Shown here: in pieces, positions 25,141 to 37,297 of the stretch
Numbering within the stretch: the stretch's first letter is position 1
Layout of the letters: each line of letters opens with the position of its first letter
Source: Epiperipatus broadwayi
Lineage: Eukaryota; Onychophora; Udeonychophora; Euonychophora; Peripatidae
NCBI GenBank assembly: GCA_028023455.1
Contig: JAQFVV010012512.1
Coordinates: 970,413 to 1,034,412 of the forward strand
DNA length: 64,000 nt
Reading direction: 5' to 3'
Program-made: the position numbers and the translations under genes
Notes under the pieces: generated by a model
The model's database searches: none
Told to the model about the DNA's origin: nothing
The model's input: only the letters and a program-made list of their open reading frames with translations

Positions 25141-26066
25141 ATGACATTGTCGACAGAAAACCACATAGCTATAAGTCAAATAAATGAACGTTTGGGTGAT
25201 GAACTGAAATGTCATGAAGAACAAGAGAGGATCATTTTAAATGTGCGGGAAACACAGACAGAGTTTCAAGACCAGCTAAAGGAACTGAGAGGTGAAATTG
25301 ATAAACTAAAAACAGCGCAGGGAAAATTTCAGAGTTCAAACCTGACGCATTAGGACCAGTACAGGAACACCACATTGATAGGACATCAAATGTTATGCCC
25401 ATAGGACAGATCTCAAATGCACAAGCCTACATGGCGAAGTTCATCCAAGTGAAAACATTCAAAGGGGATGCTGGAGAAAATCCAAAAGCGCATATTGAGA
25501 GTCTTCAAGAATTGTTTCAATTCCAACAGATCTCAGCACCGGATCAAGTAGCTTTGGCAATTCACTATCTCAATGGATATGCAAAATCATGGTGGGAAAG
25601 CCATGAAGATAAGCCACTGAATTTTGAACAGTATGCAGCAGCTCTGTTAAGGACCTTCTGGAGCGAGGAGCGCCAGGACGGCATTTATCATTCGGTTTTA
25701 AAAGAAATGTATGGATCGGCCAACAAGGAAACACACACACAGTTTTTTTTGAGGCAAGTGGCACGTCTCCGGTCTCTGACGGCATTCCCATTTACAGAGA
25801 CCCAGATTATCCGTGCAATACAACAAAATATGCCACCGTACATACAACAAATGATGGTTGGATGCCGAATAAGGAGAATTGAGGAAATGGCACAATTCCT
25901 CACCACCATTGACTACACGCCCATCAACAAAGAACCTCATGAAAGAATATGGAAAGTTGAGCCAGCTAGAAACCAAGCAACCTCTCATGATCAACCTAAC
26001 TTCTGGCGGGGTGACCAAACCCTCAATAAAAAGCCATTTGAACCTCCTGATCGGGGAAAATATTAA
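25141..26066 (+). pseudogene. gag: Solitary Ty3/Gypsy-type gag, frameshifted
   Basis: The first frame (25141-25353, ATG start) encodes a coiled coil rich in Glu, Gln and Lys. The second (25395-26066, same strand, different frame) encodes the capsid-like Gag domain. Landmarks are VKTFKGDAGENP, AKSWWESHEDKP, TFWSEERQ, ARLRSLTAFP and IIRAIQQNMP, each matching position by position the Gag of the large minus-strand element (VKPFKGEYMENP, AKDWWQSLFEKP, VRLKTLTACP and so on). The frames overlap in open sequence near 25330-25350, so one small indel separates them. No zinc knuckle, protease or RT follows, and no LTR pair was found. Base composition is much richer in G and C than the flanks, suggesting a different or younger family. 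Domestication cannot be excluded, but the frameshift argues for a relic. Confidence 0.8.
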
Positions 26067-27842
26067 AAATAAGACAGAACAATAGATCACAGACGGATAG
26101 ATAAGGAATTTGAACCACGTTTTTAAAAAAAGATAATATGAATATAGTTTTGCACTCAGTGATAGATAGGTCAAAATGTTTTTAACATATAGCAGCAAAG
26201 AGAAAAAAAAATGAGGCTAACATTAGTTTACCAATAAATGTTTTTTTTTTATATATATAAATAAATCACGTACTCCTTTCAAACCAGGTTGTTCTTTTGT
26301 CACCGGAACAGCAAGTAAGATTTTTTTTTTTTACATTTTTTTTTATCAATTGTAAGTCCGGGAAAATGAAGCGGAATCTGAGATTCAGATTGCGCTTCAC
26401 AGCCCACTTCCAATCTTCCGCTACCAACCTAAATTCAAACCCTATGCTTGCATATATATTCCACTCACTAACACATTTGTTTGTATCCTTTTGTTTGAGT
26501 TATATTAACTAACATATTTATTAACGAAGATATTGGCATAAATATCTGAATTTAAACATGCAAAATAAAATTAATAAATGTAGCGTCTGAAAATTCGTAT
26601 ACGCAATAGGGAATGGGGGATTAATTACAACGGACTTATAATATCAAAATATATTATAATTTCTGTATTAATTTGTTTTATAAAAGTTATAATAATTGTT
26701 GGTTAATTGCAGCTCAGATATCTGTAGATATTGGAGAGACAAAGGTACTGAGTAAATATTTAGTGGAAAAGTTCGTTATATGTAAGTTTATAAAATTGTG
26801 TTTTTAAATTATTTTTTGTCATTAAACTATACTTTTCTTTTAAATCCAATATGGAAGATGCGAGTGTAATTAGTCAAAATTAATTAAAGGTGAGAAGCGT
26901 AATCTTGTATAATATTCTAACATAACTTTAATTAAAAGTTTCTCTAAAATCAAAAGTAGAAACTAAACTTAATTGATTTACTTTTGTTACAAACATTTTT
27001 TTTTATCAAAATTAATTAAAGTTTGAATACTTATCTAACAATGGCATCTTCCATCACAATGGGTAAAAGCTTGTATACGAATTCTTTAGGAAATTAGATT
27101 GCAATGACCAATCAGAAAGGGATTCCAAAAATGCCAAGGCATGGAATAATTACAAATTATTTTGAGGAGAGTAAGGAAGACAGTCAAGGAGAGCAGTCAC
27201 CAAGAAAAGTTGCGCTCGTAAATTTCAATGTGTATTGAGTAAATCTAAGTCGCCTTTCTCACCATTCGAGATGGCTTTCCCTGAAATCTGTGCCCATGGA
27301 TCCTGAAACTCATAGACTATAATTATATGCCTGTTCGTTAAATAATAAACTTACTACCTGCCTGAATAACTGCTTAACAAACTAGATCTAGTTCTCCGAG
27401 GGAATCCGAAATCATCAAAAGAACAGCCAAGTTTGTACAGAGGTAACAATTTCAAATGCTGCTAGACTCTTAAAGTTAGCGTGAATAATTTTAACTCTCA
27501 CCTATCTATTTCTTTAAACATTTTGTAAAGCTTTTATTTGTAAAATTTAATATTAGTTATGAATCAATTTGTAAAATTCTTACCTTTTTGTTAATTGTAA
27601 CTCGTTCTCTCTCTATATAACTTAGCTGTAATCTCTCCCACATTAAACCTCTCATGAATAATTGTTAATTCTTAATTTCACGTCTAAGCGGCAATACTTT
27701 ATTTTCATTATTATATTTTATACTTTCAGATACTAAATTATATGTCGATAATTTCCCCCCAGAATCGCAAATGCTTACGCTATCTCTTTTAATAAAAGAA
27801 AACCCTCTTTACTTTTCAGAGGGTAATTAATCTAGTATTATT
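26067..27842. other. Non-coding stretch with an imperfect palindrome
   Basis: 26368-26398 is a near-perfect 31-bp palindrome (arms GAAGCGGAATCTGA / TCAGATTGCGCTTC). A 44-codon frame at 27104-27238, starting MTNQKGIPKMP, has protein-like composition but no recognisable family and no splice support. A G+C-containing patch at 27240-27440 is unassigned. Nothing else was recognised. Confidence 0.45.
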
Positions 27843-28211
27843 TTAAAACAACTTTGTTATTCTTAGTATAGCATCAAATCTAAGACTATTTTTATAACTC
27901 TCCTCTTTTATTTCTTTCTTAATAGAATTATTCACTGAATCAATAATACCTTGACTCATTAATTCAAAATGTTTCATAAAATCAAACATTGAGAAGTTCT
28001 CTATAGTTTTCTCAGTTTTTACTACTTCTTTCTCTACTGTTTTAAAAATTATCTCTTCCTCCTCCTTTATTTCACTATCCATATTTTGAGTATTTTCTAT
28101 TATCGTCTCAAAATCTACTAATTTCTCCCCTTCTTTCCTCTCCTCACAATTATTATCCTCAATAATAAAATTAGACATCTCAACTTCTAAATCTTTATCC
28201 CAGTTATTCAT
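27843..28211 (-). pseudogene. gag: Truncated gag of the tandem partial element
   Basis: This starts at the same ATG context as the full gag, MNNWDKDLEVEMSNF, and stays almost identical through NSLRFDAI (codon 114), where homology stops at 27868. The last residues before the stop are unrelated sequence. It lies downstream of a full LTR, primer site and leader that match the upstream copies, so it is the beginning of a second element and not an independent gene. Differences from the full gag are few substitutions (for example Ile for Val at position 17 and Lys for Glu at position 49). The truncation point has no recognisable target-site duplication. Confidence 0.9.
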
Positions 28212-28870
28212 TTCTATATTTTTTTTTAAAATTCAATTCTATTAGTATGCAGTACTTATTATCAATATTTCAAAAATAATAATTCCCTATCAACCTTTCC
28301 ATCTCCACTCAATTCACTTCTACAAACAATCACAAAACATCATCTTTGAAAACTCTACACTATTTATTATAAACTAATTATATAACTGCGAATAACAAAA
28401 TTGTGTCATGTCATTATCTTTACACCTATGATCCACAGACAATTTGCACATAATATATTATATTAAATATACATTTAAAATATCTTAAGGATTGATATGG
28501 TCATATTACAAAATAATTATTTGCCACATTTTCATCATTTACATATTTATTTGCTTATTAATTTAAAATCAACTTAGTATTTAATTTTTTAAATAATCAT
28601 ATTATAGATACCACATGAAAATATAATAATTTTGCTAATAAGATTTTTATTTTTATTTTGTAATCAACATCTAATTACTTATAACTACTATTATAAAATA
28701 CTAAACTATTTATATTTAATAAATATACTAATCATTAATTCCTAAATTATACATTTTAATCCATACACTATTTTTACTAACAAATCTATACCTATCACTC
28801 TATTTCCCTAACATATATCAACCCTAAAATGGTATATCCTACTCCTTAACTAAATATCTAAGCCTAAAAC

Positions 28871-28882
28871 GTTTGGGCGCCA
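28871..28882 (-). promoter_or_regulatory. Primer-binding site (tRNA-Lys type), second copy
   Basis: Minus-strand TGGCGCCCAAAC matches the first ten bases expected for a primer site complementary to the 3' end of tRNA-Lys (TGGCGCCCAA). It lies between the LTR and the truncated gag's leader, which shows where the LTR ends. Confidence 0.8.
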
Positions 28883-31800
28883 AAATCCTAACTACCGATT
28901 GTACCCTCACTTCTCGATATATGATATAATTTAAAATAAGACTAGCTCAATTAAATCATTCTGCTCAGCTAAAATATGTACAACTATCTTTAATATATTT
29001 TTATAATATTATAACTTATCAGATTTATTACAAAATTATCAAAAATTAATATAGTTCAATATTATGTACTAATTAAATAAATATTTACTAAAATCATGAG
29101 ACTGTGAAGTGAAGTTACAATTGGTAATCAGATTTACATTGAGTCAATGTCTCTCCAAGACACTATCTCAATGGCATAAGAATACTATTACCTCTTTATT
29201 ATCTCATTATTAACTCTACAGCATTCTTATGACTTTTATAAATGAATTATCTTTAATAATAATAGATAAATAAATCTCAATCTTTTGTTAAGGAACTATA
29301 ATTAAATGATCTCAGGTTCTTCTAATTATCTTAAAGTAATAATAATTCATGTAGATAGGAATGATAAGGGATTTAATATCAAACCTAAATACACCTAACT
29401 TATTCTAATAATAATCACTAACAATAATAATCTTTAGGGTATATCTTAATCTTATCTATTGGATTATACTTTTAATCATTAAGAAAATAAGTAAATCATA
29501 TACATGTCTTTCATTTCCATACAGTATCTTAATTTTAAAATAGACCAAAATCTTATAATTTAATAATCTGTGGCAATAAATAATCTTATACTCTTATATT
29601 GTGCATTATAACTACTTTGTGACCATTGTAATATTATCTGTTAATGTCAATCAATTTCTATAAATTATATTAAGAAAATATTGTGTTTCTTACTAAAAAA
29701 TAATAATAATAATAAATTCATATTGTGCAAATATTATGTACATTCAAATTATCTGTTGTCAAATGCTGTGGTGTAAAATAATGAATTCGACACACTTTTA
29801 AAACAACTTAACAAATTTATTTACATCAACTTTAACAAATAATTTATTTACACTATTTACATTTAAATGGAACTAAAGAAAATAAACAAAAATAAGAAAA
29901 ATAATAATACAAGTTTTTTACACTGTTATTATTTCTAGAATCATAAGTAGATAATTTATACATTTATCAAATGTTCTATCAATAACATTTAATTATAATT
30001 ATAACTTTAAATTTTAATAAACATCATTTGTCCTCAATTAATATAAGAAAAGGTTTATGTGAAATATCATTCATGTAGCATATATGTAAATAACAAACTT
30101 TAATAATTAAAAATGCTATTTCACATAAGTCTTACTGCTATTTATATTATAATGTACTAGTGTGTATTAAATGTACCATTAATATTAATCAAAGATCAAT
30201 TAATGTACAAACTAATAGAACTTTGTAATACAATAACAATTATTGATTATCACTGTTTATTTCATTCCGATATAATGTCATACTACATGTCTTATCAAAA
30301 TATGCAATACGTATATGTACTTTAAAAAAAATAATATTTTAAATTATTCAATAATTTCAACTTTTATAAAGTATAATGTTAAATAAATTCTATGATTCTT
30401 TTCTATTTAAATCATTACTTTGCTTTACTTGTTATTCCTATTTCCTCCTAATAAACTTCTATCTACAAATACCATTTTAATCTTATTTAACTTTAGAAAA
30501 ATAGATAACCCATTTTAAAACAAAATAATACCGATACAAACTCTCTTATACCTCATCCTCTATATACAATAAGCCTTCAATCAAGATATAAATTTCTACA
30601 TAAAATTAACTTACTTATCTAATAAAAATAAATAAAATATAGACTTTATATACTTCTTACTAACTTTAAAAGAAAAATAAATAACTTACGCTAATAAAAT
30701 CTAATTCCTAATATTGTAACAAAAAAACATTAAAATTTATTCAAGAAAGAATCATATAATTACTTCTAGGTTCTCATATTACATTGTACTAAATTTACAT
30801 CATCAATTTTAAAATATGCATATTAAAATAAAACTGCTATTATTAATCTTGTGCGTGTATATTATTTAAACATTAATACATTCATTCAATAATCATATAA
30901 CATTTGGTTGATCTAAAGAAAACATAGTAAATACATCAAATTATTATTATTATTACACAATTTTTACCATAAATGATATTTCAATGTACAGTCCGTCACA
31001 CGTTATACATCAAATTATTATTATTATTACACAATTTTTACCATAAATGATATTTCAATGTACAGTCCGTCACACGATGTCCTCCAAGAGTTCAGTTTTA
31101 CAAAATAATTTCACATTTACATTCAACACTTATTCTTTAAAATATTACGTGTTGTATAATTATAAAATAAACTTTATGCAATAAAAGTTATATTAGTATT
31201 TAATTATTATTTAAAAAAAAAAAAAATGTAAATGTACCTTTCCTATCTTTAATAAACCAATAATTAATGAAATATTTATGTTAGTTAATAAATAAAAATA
31301 TTACATAACATCCAACGGTGTTTTCTTCCATTATATTGTTCTTTTTCCTAGGCACAAATTTTCACCAAACATTACTTCCTTTTCCGGTACATCACGTGTC
31401 TTTAAAAGTTTTTATGAAATAAATGAAAACGTTCTTTTTTTAAAAATAAAAAAAAATAAAATAAAAGTCAGTTCCATCAGAAGAAGAAAATAATAATCAA
31501 AATAGTTTATAGGATCCTTATTCATTTCTTTAAGAAAAATTATTTAAAAGTTATTATTTTAGAATTATTCAATAGTTTATAAATTCTTTTTTAATTGTTC
31601 AAAAATTAACTTGGATATCCATGTATATTTTTACTTGCGCATTCCGTAACAGATATTTAGGTAAGATTACTTTTAAAGTCTTTTGTACGACCAGCGTTTA
31701 GACTTTAATAATACCATAATTTCACTTATAAGTATTTCTTTACTTATTAAATCTCCAATTTATTTGCCTTTTAAAATTGTCAGAATTTAGTCTTTTAAAC

Positions 31801-33288
31801 CATAAAGACTTAATAAGGCAAATATTTATATAATCATTATTATTTATCATCTTTACTAAGTTATATACTTAGATTTATAATTTATAAATACTTTCTTCAT
31901 AAAGAAGTATTTCTCATGCTTTTAAATATCTGATTTATAAAAATCAACTACCATTAGCTTTTAAATTTATACAAAGTCCAACGTATTACTGTTAGGCATC
32001 TAATAACTCTCCTAGTCAATCCAGCGTTTGTTAAATTTTCAGTATAAAGTCTCCAATACATTCTATCCTTATACGATGTCTTCATGATTATTTGATAGTA
32101 AATTAAGCTTCAATAAGGAAACGATCAATAGGGAACTATAATAAATTAACACTGCATATTTATTGGTAACTTTTATAAATTATTTTAAAAACTACTCTCT
32201 AATAATTTTAAAACGATTTTGAGAGCGTCTATAATCACTTAGCTATTTCTAATAGCACCTTTTACTTTAAGAATTTCAATCACAAGTCCCCTCCAAACAA
32301 TTGAACCTTGGTTTTATACCGGAAGAAAACTCCCACTTGATTGGTGAATTAAACAATCGACTTGCTAGCTTATTTACATATTTTACCAACAAGACAGAAT
32401 TAAAAATAAATAATGACTTATTTAATATTTATTATTTATCACATTATTAAATTCTTAAATTAATCTTTATGATTTATTTAAATCCATTAAACATTTTTAA
32501 AACATTCTTTCTTACTTAATTTCACTTCTAACTTTTATAAAATTATTTTTATAAACAAACTAAGTCTATTTTTATTCGTGATGTTTTTTTAAGCAGTATT
32601 TTAAAAATCATATTTAATATTTCACATTAATTATCTTTATTTTTATTTCATGATAGCCAAAATAATATTTATAAATTTTTATAACAGAATTTTAAAATAG
32701 TTTTGCAACTTTACTAAAAAAACTCCCAAGCATGTGTGTATGTATTTAATTAACATCTTTTTTTTACAACAAAGCTACAAACGCTTGTAATAATCTAAAA
32801 ATAAACCAACAATTCATTTTTTAACAATAAATATTTTTAAAATAAATAATATATTATAACAGCTTTTAAAATAATACTTCGATATTATTAAAATCAAACA
32901 TTAATCTTCTATTATGTACTACTAATAATTAAAATATTTATATTCATTTATTAAATATTTTAATCTTTATCAACAATAAATATATGCATTTAATTTTAAC
33001 TTGTCTTTTAAAACTTTTAACTTTAAACATTTATTTATTAAATTTATTAATGCAGTATTGATCATGGCCAGTTTTCCCAACCATATACTATTATCATTCC
33101 CATTGAAATGTCTCTCTCAAACATCAGCACAATTTTCACATATCAAATACTCATGAATTACTTTAATTACACTTTTTAAAAGATTGTTATAAACAAAATT
33201 AACATCATATAGTTAAATATATCTTAAATTTAAAATTTTTTAAATAGATTGATACATCAATTTATGGAGACCCATACAAAAGGGCACA
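28883..33288 (-). repeat. Downstream (shared) LTR, ~4.4 kb
   Basis: Nearly identical to 40213-44555. On the minus strand it begins TGTGCCCTTTTG immediately after the polypurine tract. The end is placed at the primer site, with an uncertainty of about 16 bases because no clear CA terminus directly adjoins it. The LTR is very AT-rich with no reading frame of note. It serves as 3' LTR for the full element and 5' LTR for the truncated one. Confidence 0.8.
30931..31076. repeat. 74-bp tandem duplication inside one LTR
   Basis: The block starting ATACATCAAATTATTATT is present twice here (30931-31004 and 31005-31076) but only once in the other LTR (about 42270-42341). The duplication therefore arose after the two LTRs became separate. 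Confidence 0.9.
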
Positions 33289-33302
33289 TATCCTCCTCCT
33301 TC
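33289..33302 (-). promoter_or_regulatory. Polypurine tract
   Basis: On the minus strand GAAGGAGGAGGATA directly precedes the TGTG start of the downstream LTR. This is the expected position and composition for the RNase H-resistant primer of plus-strand DNA synthesis. The corresponding position outside the upstream LTR (44556 onward) is unrelated AT-rich DNA. Confidence 0.85.
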
Positions 33303-34005
33303 GGATAAAAATTTTAAATTAACCATCTACCTTCATCTTCATTAATCTACAATTAACATCTTCATTTTTCATATCATTAAATATCATAATCAATCACTTT
33401 AACATGAAATTTTATAAAGCACTGGAACTTCACATTAAAATCTCAACCAGAAAACACTTCTAAATAAAATCATCATGACTTTCTTTTACTTTATAAAATT
33501 AAGTCTCACTTTTCCTTTATTTATATCTTTAATTAGGTCATTTTTATTTCCCTAATCTTACTATGAAATATCATATGTTTAAATTCCTTTAAATAACATC
33601 TTGTACACAAACTAAACTATAAATACATATTTCTATAGTTAACACTATCTTTTAAATCACACTTTGTATTTTATTTTTACACTTATTGCTAGTTTCATTA
33701 GCAATTTTAAATGGATCATTATCTAATAAATTTAGACACTTTTAATCTAAAGAGATTAACTTTATCCCTGAAGATTTATTAATTTTATAGTCACTACTAC
33801 AATATTTATGAAAATTCTTAAATTCATCCATAATTCTTTTCATAAATTGATCTTTTATAAGATCTACTCACTCTTATCATATTATTCATTTCTTCCTAAA
33901 TTAACATTTACTGATTTGATAATACATTATTTTATTATATAAAATAAAATATATGAACACCACACTAAAATCTTTACCCACAATATATCCTTTGAAAATT
34001 GTAAT
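33303..34005. other. Spacer between pol and polypurine tract
   Basis: About 700 bp of AT-rich sequence with no env-like or other frame. It is present once, as expected for the internal region of the element. Confidence 0.7.
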
Positions 34006-36134
34006 TCACACTTCAGAAGGATATGGAATTAAACTTCTTGCATTATAAGTTCCTTTTTCACCATCTGGTGTGGTTAACATAAATGCATTTTCACCTACTT
34101 TGCAAGATATTCTATATGGACCCTCATATAGACTAAGAAATTTTTTGAATTGATTTCTTTGAAGGTTGCTAACATGGGGTGTTCTAACTAGAACTAAATC
34201 ATTAATTTTAAATGGATGTGGTTTATTATGGGATTTCTTTACTCTTTTTGCACCCATAATATGAAGCTTTACTTTAGCTTGATTATTATCTTCATCCCTA
34301 TTAATTGGTTCTCTTACAATTGGTATAGGCGTTTTAATCAATAATGGCTCATGTCTACCATAATGTAAACGAATAGGAGTGAAACCAGTGGATTCATTAT
34401 ACGTACTATTAATATAGTTAATAACCTCTGGGAGTTTATGAACCCATTTCTTATGATTATCAGCTACATACACCCTGAATAATCGACTAAGCTCCCGCAT
34501 AACACGTTCGCATGGATTAGACTGAGGGTTTCTTATGGAGCTCATAACATGTTTAAGGTTTTGATCTTGAATCCACTCATTCCACCTACCCGATATAAAA
34601 GCTGTAGCATGATCTGTAAGTATAATTTCTGGTTTTCCAACTAATGGAAATTGATAATTAAGCATGCATTTTATTACAAAATGTGCACTAGTTTTAGGCA
34701 CAGGATACGCTGATACAAATTTGCTAAAAACATCATAGGCTACCAAAATAAATTTCTGTTGTTTAAATGGTGGGAGAGGCCCGTAAAAATCAATTGCTAA
34801 TAATTCATTAGCTCGATCTGGAATAATAGGCTGCATAACACCTACATACGATTTATTACAATATTTAGACTTTAAGCAAGTAGAACATGTTTTAATTTTC
34901 CTTATGACACGTTTATACATTCCATCCCAATAAAAAATAGATTTTAAAACATACATAATCTTTGGTGCACCATAGTGACCATAACTACAATGTACATACA
35001 TTATCAATTTATCAATCATAGAGTTAGGTACAACTATCCTCCATGATTCCCCCTGATTTGACTTTAAATTATACATAAGTAAATTCTGGTACATCTTATA
35101 CTTGCTAAAAATCCTTTTTATATATTTACTTTTACTATTTACATTATCATGATTATTTAGGATAGTCATGATTCTATTTAATTTCTGATCCTGACCTTGA
35201 ATCATAGTGAGATTATTATAATCATCCACTATAGATTCATCCCTGATTACATCCACACTACTAATAATTATATTTTGAGCATTAGGATGTTGGGACATCA
35301 GACAAATAGGGTGGCGGCTAAGAATATCAGCAGGGATATTCTGTCTCCCTTCAATATAGAGAACTCTATAGTTGAATTGCTGGAGATACAAGCTCCACCT
35401 AACAAGTCTCTCATTACTGAGGTAGCTTTTGTTTAAAAACTCCAAGCTTCTATGGTCGGTCAACACAATTACCTCTGAACCTAATAAAAATTGACGTAAT
35501 TTCTGAAAAGCCCAGACAACAGCTAGGGTCTCCTTTTCAGTAATAGTGTAATTCAACTCTGCACCTCTTAAATGTCGGCTTAAGAAGTACAATACATGAG
35601 GTACCTGATCCTCATCGAGCTGATATAACACTACTCCCAGACCATAGTAACTACTATCTGTCTGCACATAGAATGTTTTATTAAAGTCAGGATACACTAA
35701 AATCACGTGTTTTAAAAATTTACTTTTAATTATACTAAATTCATTATCATGTTCAGCAGTCCACTTCCATTTTTCAGTTTTCTTTAATAACCGAGACAAA
35801 TTTATTGTATCTTCAGCGAAATTTTTATAGAATCTATTATAATAGTTACACAATCCAAAAAATGATTTTAATTGTTTTACTGTTTTTGGAATGGGAAAAC
35901 GTTGAATAGCTGCAATCTTTTCAGGATGGGGCTGGATTCCATGCTCATTTATTAAATGACCTAGAAAAGTAATTTCTCTAGCTGCTATTGAACATTTTTC
36001 CATATTAATTTTGACATTTTGTATTTGACATTCTGTAAAAAATAATTTTAAATGTTGGAGATGCTCATGTAAACTATCAGAAGCAATAACTATATCATCC
36101 ACATACATGATGATTTTTTCCTTTAATTGTTTCG
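34006..36134 (-). pseudogene. pol: pol, 3' part: RT end, RNase H, integrase
   Basis: The frame continues from the break at 36135-36141 and contains, in order, the RT active site YVDDIVIAS (near 36105), RNase H with VQTDSSYYGLG, ITEKETLAVVWA, VLTDHRSLE and NIPADILSRHP, and an integrase. The integrase has a zinc-binding H-x3-H (HCSYGHYG) and C-x2-C (CSTCLKSK), then the DDE core. Its Asp residues are in AIDFYGPLP and ILTDHATAF, and its Glu is in NPCERVMREL. A C-terminal GPY/F-like module (YEGPYRIS) precedes the stop at 34006. There is no chromodomain. All key residues are intact, so only the frame break upstream disables it. The product would be made as part of a Gag-Pol fusion. Confidence 0.9.
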
Positions 36135-37290
36135 AAAAAAATCATGTCTAAACATCTGATCAAGCCAGCACCACTATTAATGAGACCAAAAGGCATCCGT
36201 CTGAAAACATACGACTGGCCTTGAAATCGAAATGCTGTATACTGCTGATCATTCTCATGCAGTGGTATTTGCCAATAACTAGCTGTCAGATCAAATGTAG
36301 AGAAAATTGACCTCTTGTGAAATTTAGTTAAGAGCTCATGTACAGGTGGAGGAATGTCACGCTCTGGTATAGTTACATTATTTAACATACGAGCATCTAA
36401 ACATACTCTAATACTGCCATCCTTCTTCTTTACAATAACCAATGGGTTTACGTAAGGAGAAGGGCATTTTTTAATTATATTCCACTCTAGCATTTTGTCA
36501 ATTTGACTCTGTACCTCATCCTTATATTGGTAAGGAATTGGGTACATCTTTTGATGGAAAGGATCATTACTCTTCAATTTTATTCTATGGGTATATCCCT
36601 TTATTATACCAGGGATTTTAGAAAAGATATTTTTAAAATCATACATTAATTGATATAAATTTTCACCTAATTTAGAATTGATTGCATAAACATGTTCAAT
36701 TTTGGCCTTTATGCTGGCATCAATTAATGTGTTCTGGATGCATAATAATTGACTAGAAAGGTTATGCATACCATATTCAAAATTAAGCCTTTCTTCTTTA
36801 CAAATAAAAATTTTATTACAAAAATCAATCTGACATTTATTTAAAATCATGAAGTCAGCTCCTATTATGGCTTCATGTATTAATCCAGGCATAATAAGGA
36901 AAACATGCCCATACTCTGTATTATTTATTTTGAAGGTAATCCAGACTTGTTTATTTGATAACTTTGTCCTCTTTCCATTTGCTAAAGTTACTTGGATCTG
37001 TTTTACTGGCAATGAAGGTATATCCCTTTCTACACTCACCAGATTTTGATACGTTGACTCTGATAATATGGAAGCTTGACTTCCAGAGTCAATTAATGCT
37101 TCAATTCTGATATTGTTTATGTATAAAATTACAATAGGACATTGATAAGTTATAGGTGGTTCGCCTATAGTAAAGGGCTCTAAATAATCAATATCAAGAT
37201 CTAAAGTATTAAGCATCCACATCTGATCGTTCCCCATTTTGTTAGCACCGGGTCCTTGCAAAGAGGAACTAACATACAAAGACCTTTCTA
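36095..37290 (-). pseudogene. pol: pol, 5' part: protease and first half of RT
   Basis: The frame is open from about 37300, overlapping the end of gag, and is -1 relative to gag, so no own start codon is needed. It has a retropepsin with catalytic ALIDSGSQAS and the second motif AIIGADF. The first RT blocks follow: VKKKDGSIRVCLD, STFDLTASYWQIPL with the first catalytic Asp, and RRMPFGLINSG. After CLDMIF the frame runs off into a spurious tail at an A7 run (36135-36141 plus strand), and the remaining RT lies in another frame. A single-base length change in that homopolymer accounts for the offset; it could be mutation or a sequence error. Confidence 0.9.
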
Positions 37291-37297
37291 GTTTAAT
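37288..37297 (-). promoter_or_regulatory. Candidate -1 ribosomal frameshift site
   Basis: The gag frame ends TTA AAC TAG. The heptamer A-TTA-AAC (37297-37291) directly before the stop resembles XXXYYYZ-type slippery sites such as GTTAAAC and TTTAAAC. A -1 slip there leads straight into the pol frame, which has no stop between the site and the protease. A possible stem (TGTTAG with CTAACA, with an inner TCCT/AGGA) begins 16 bases downstream, farther than the usual 5-9. Confidence 0.55.

Noticed and set aside
25570-26198. Minus-strand frames up to 166 codons
   Set aside because: They lie opposite the plus-strand gag and have no domain; antisense shadows.
27104-27238. 44-codon ORF starting MTNQKGIPKMP
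   Set aside because: Protein-like composition but no family, promoter or splice evidence; noted only within the surrounding stretch.
27868-33288. A 5.4-kb LTR containing coding sequence
   Set aside because: The tRNA-Lys primer site inside the repeat marks the real LTR end; the remainder is leader and truncated gag of a tandem copy.
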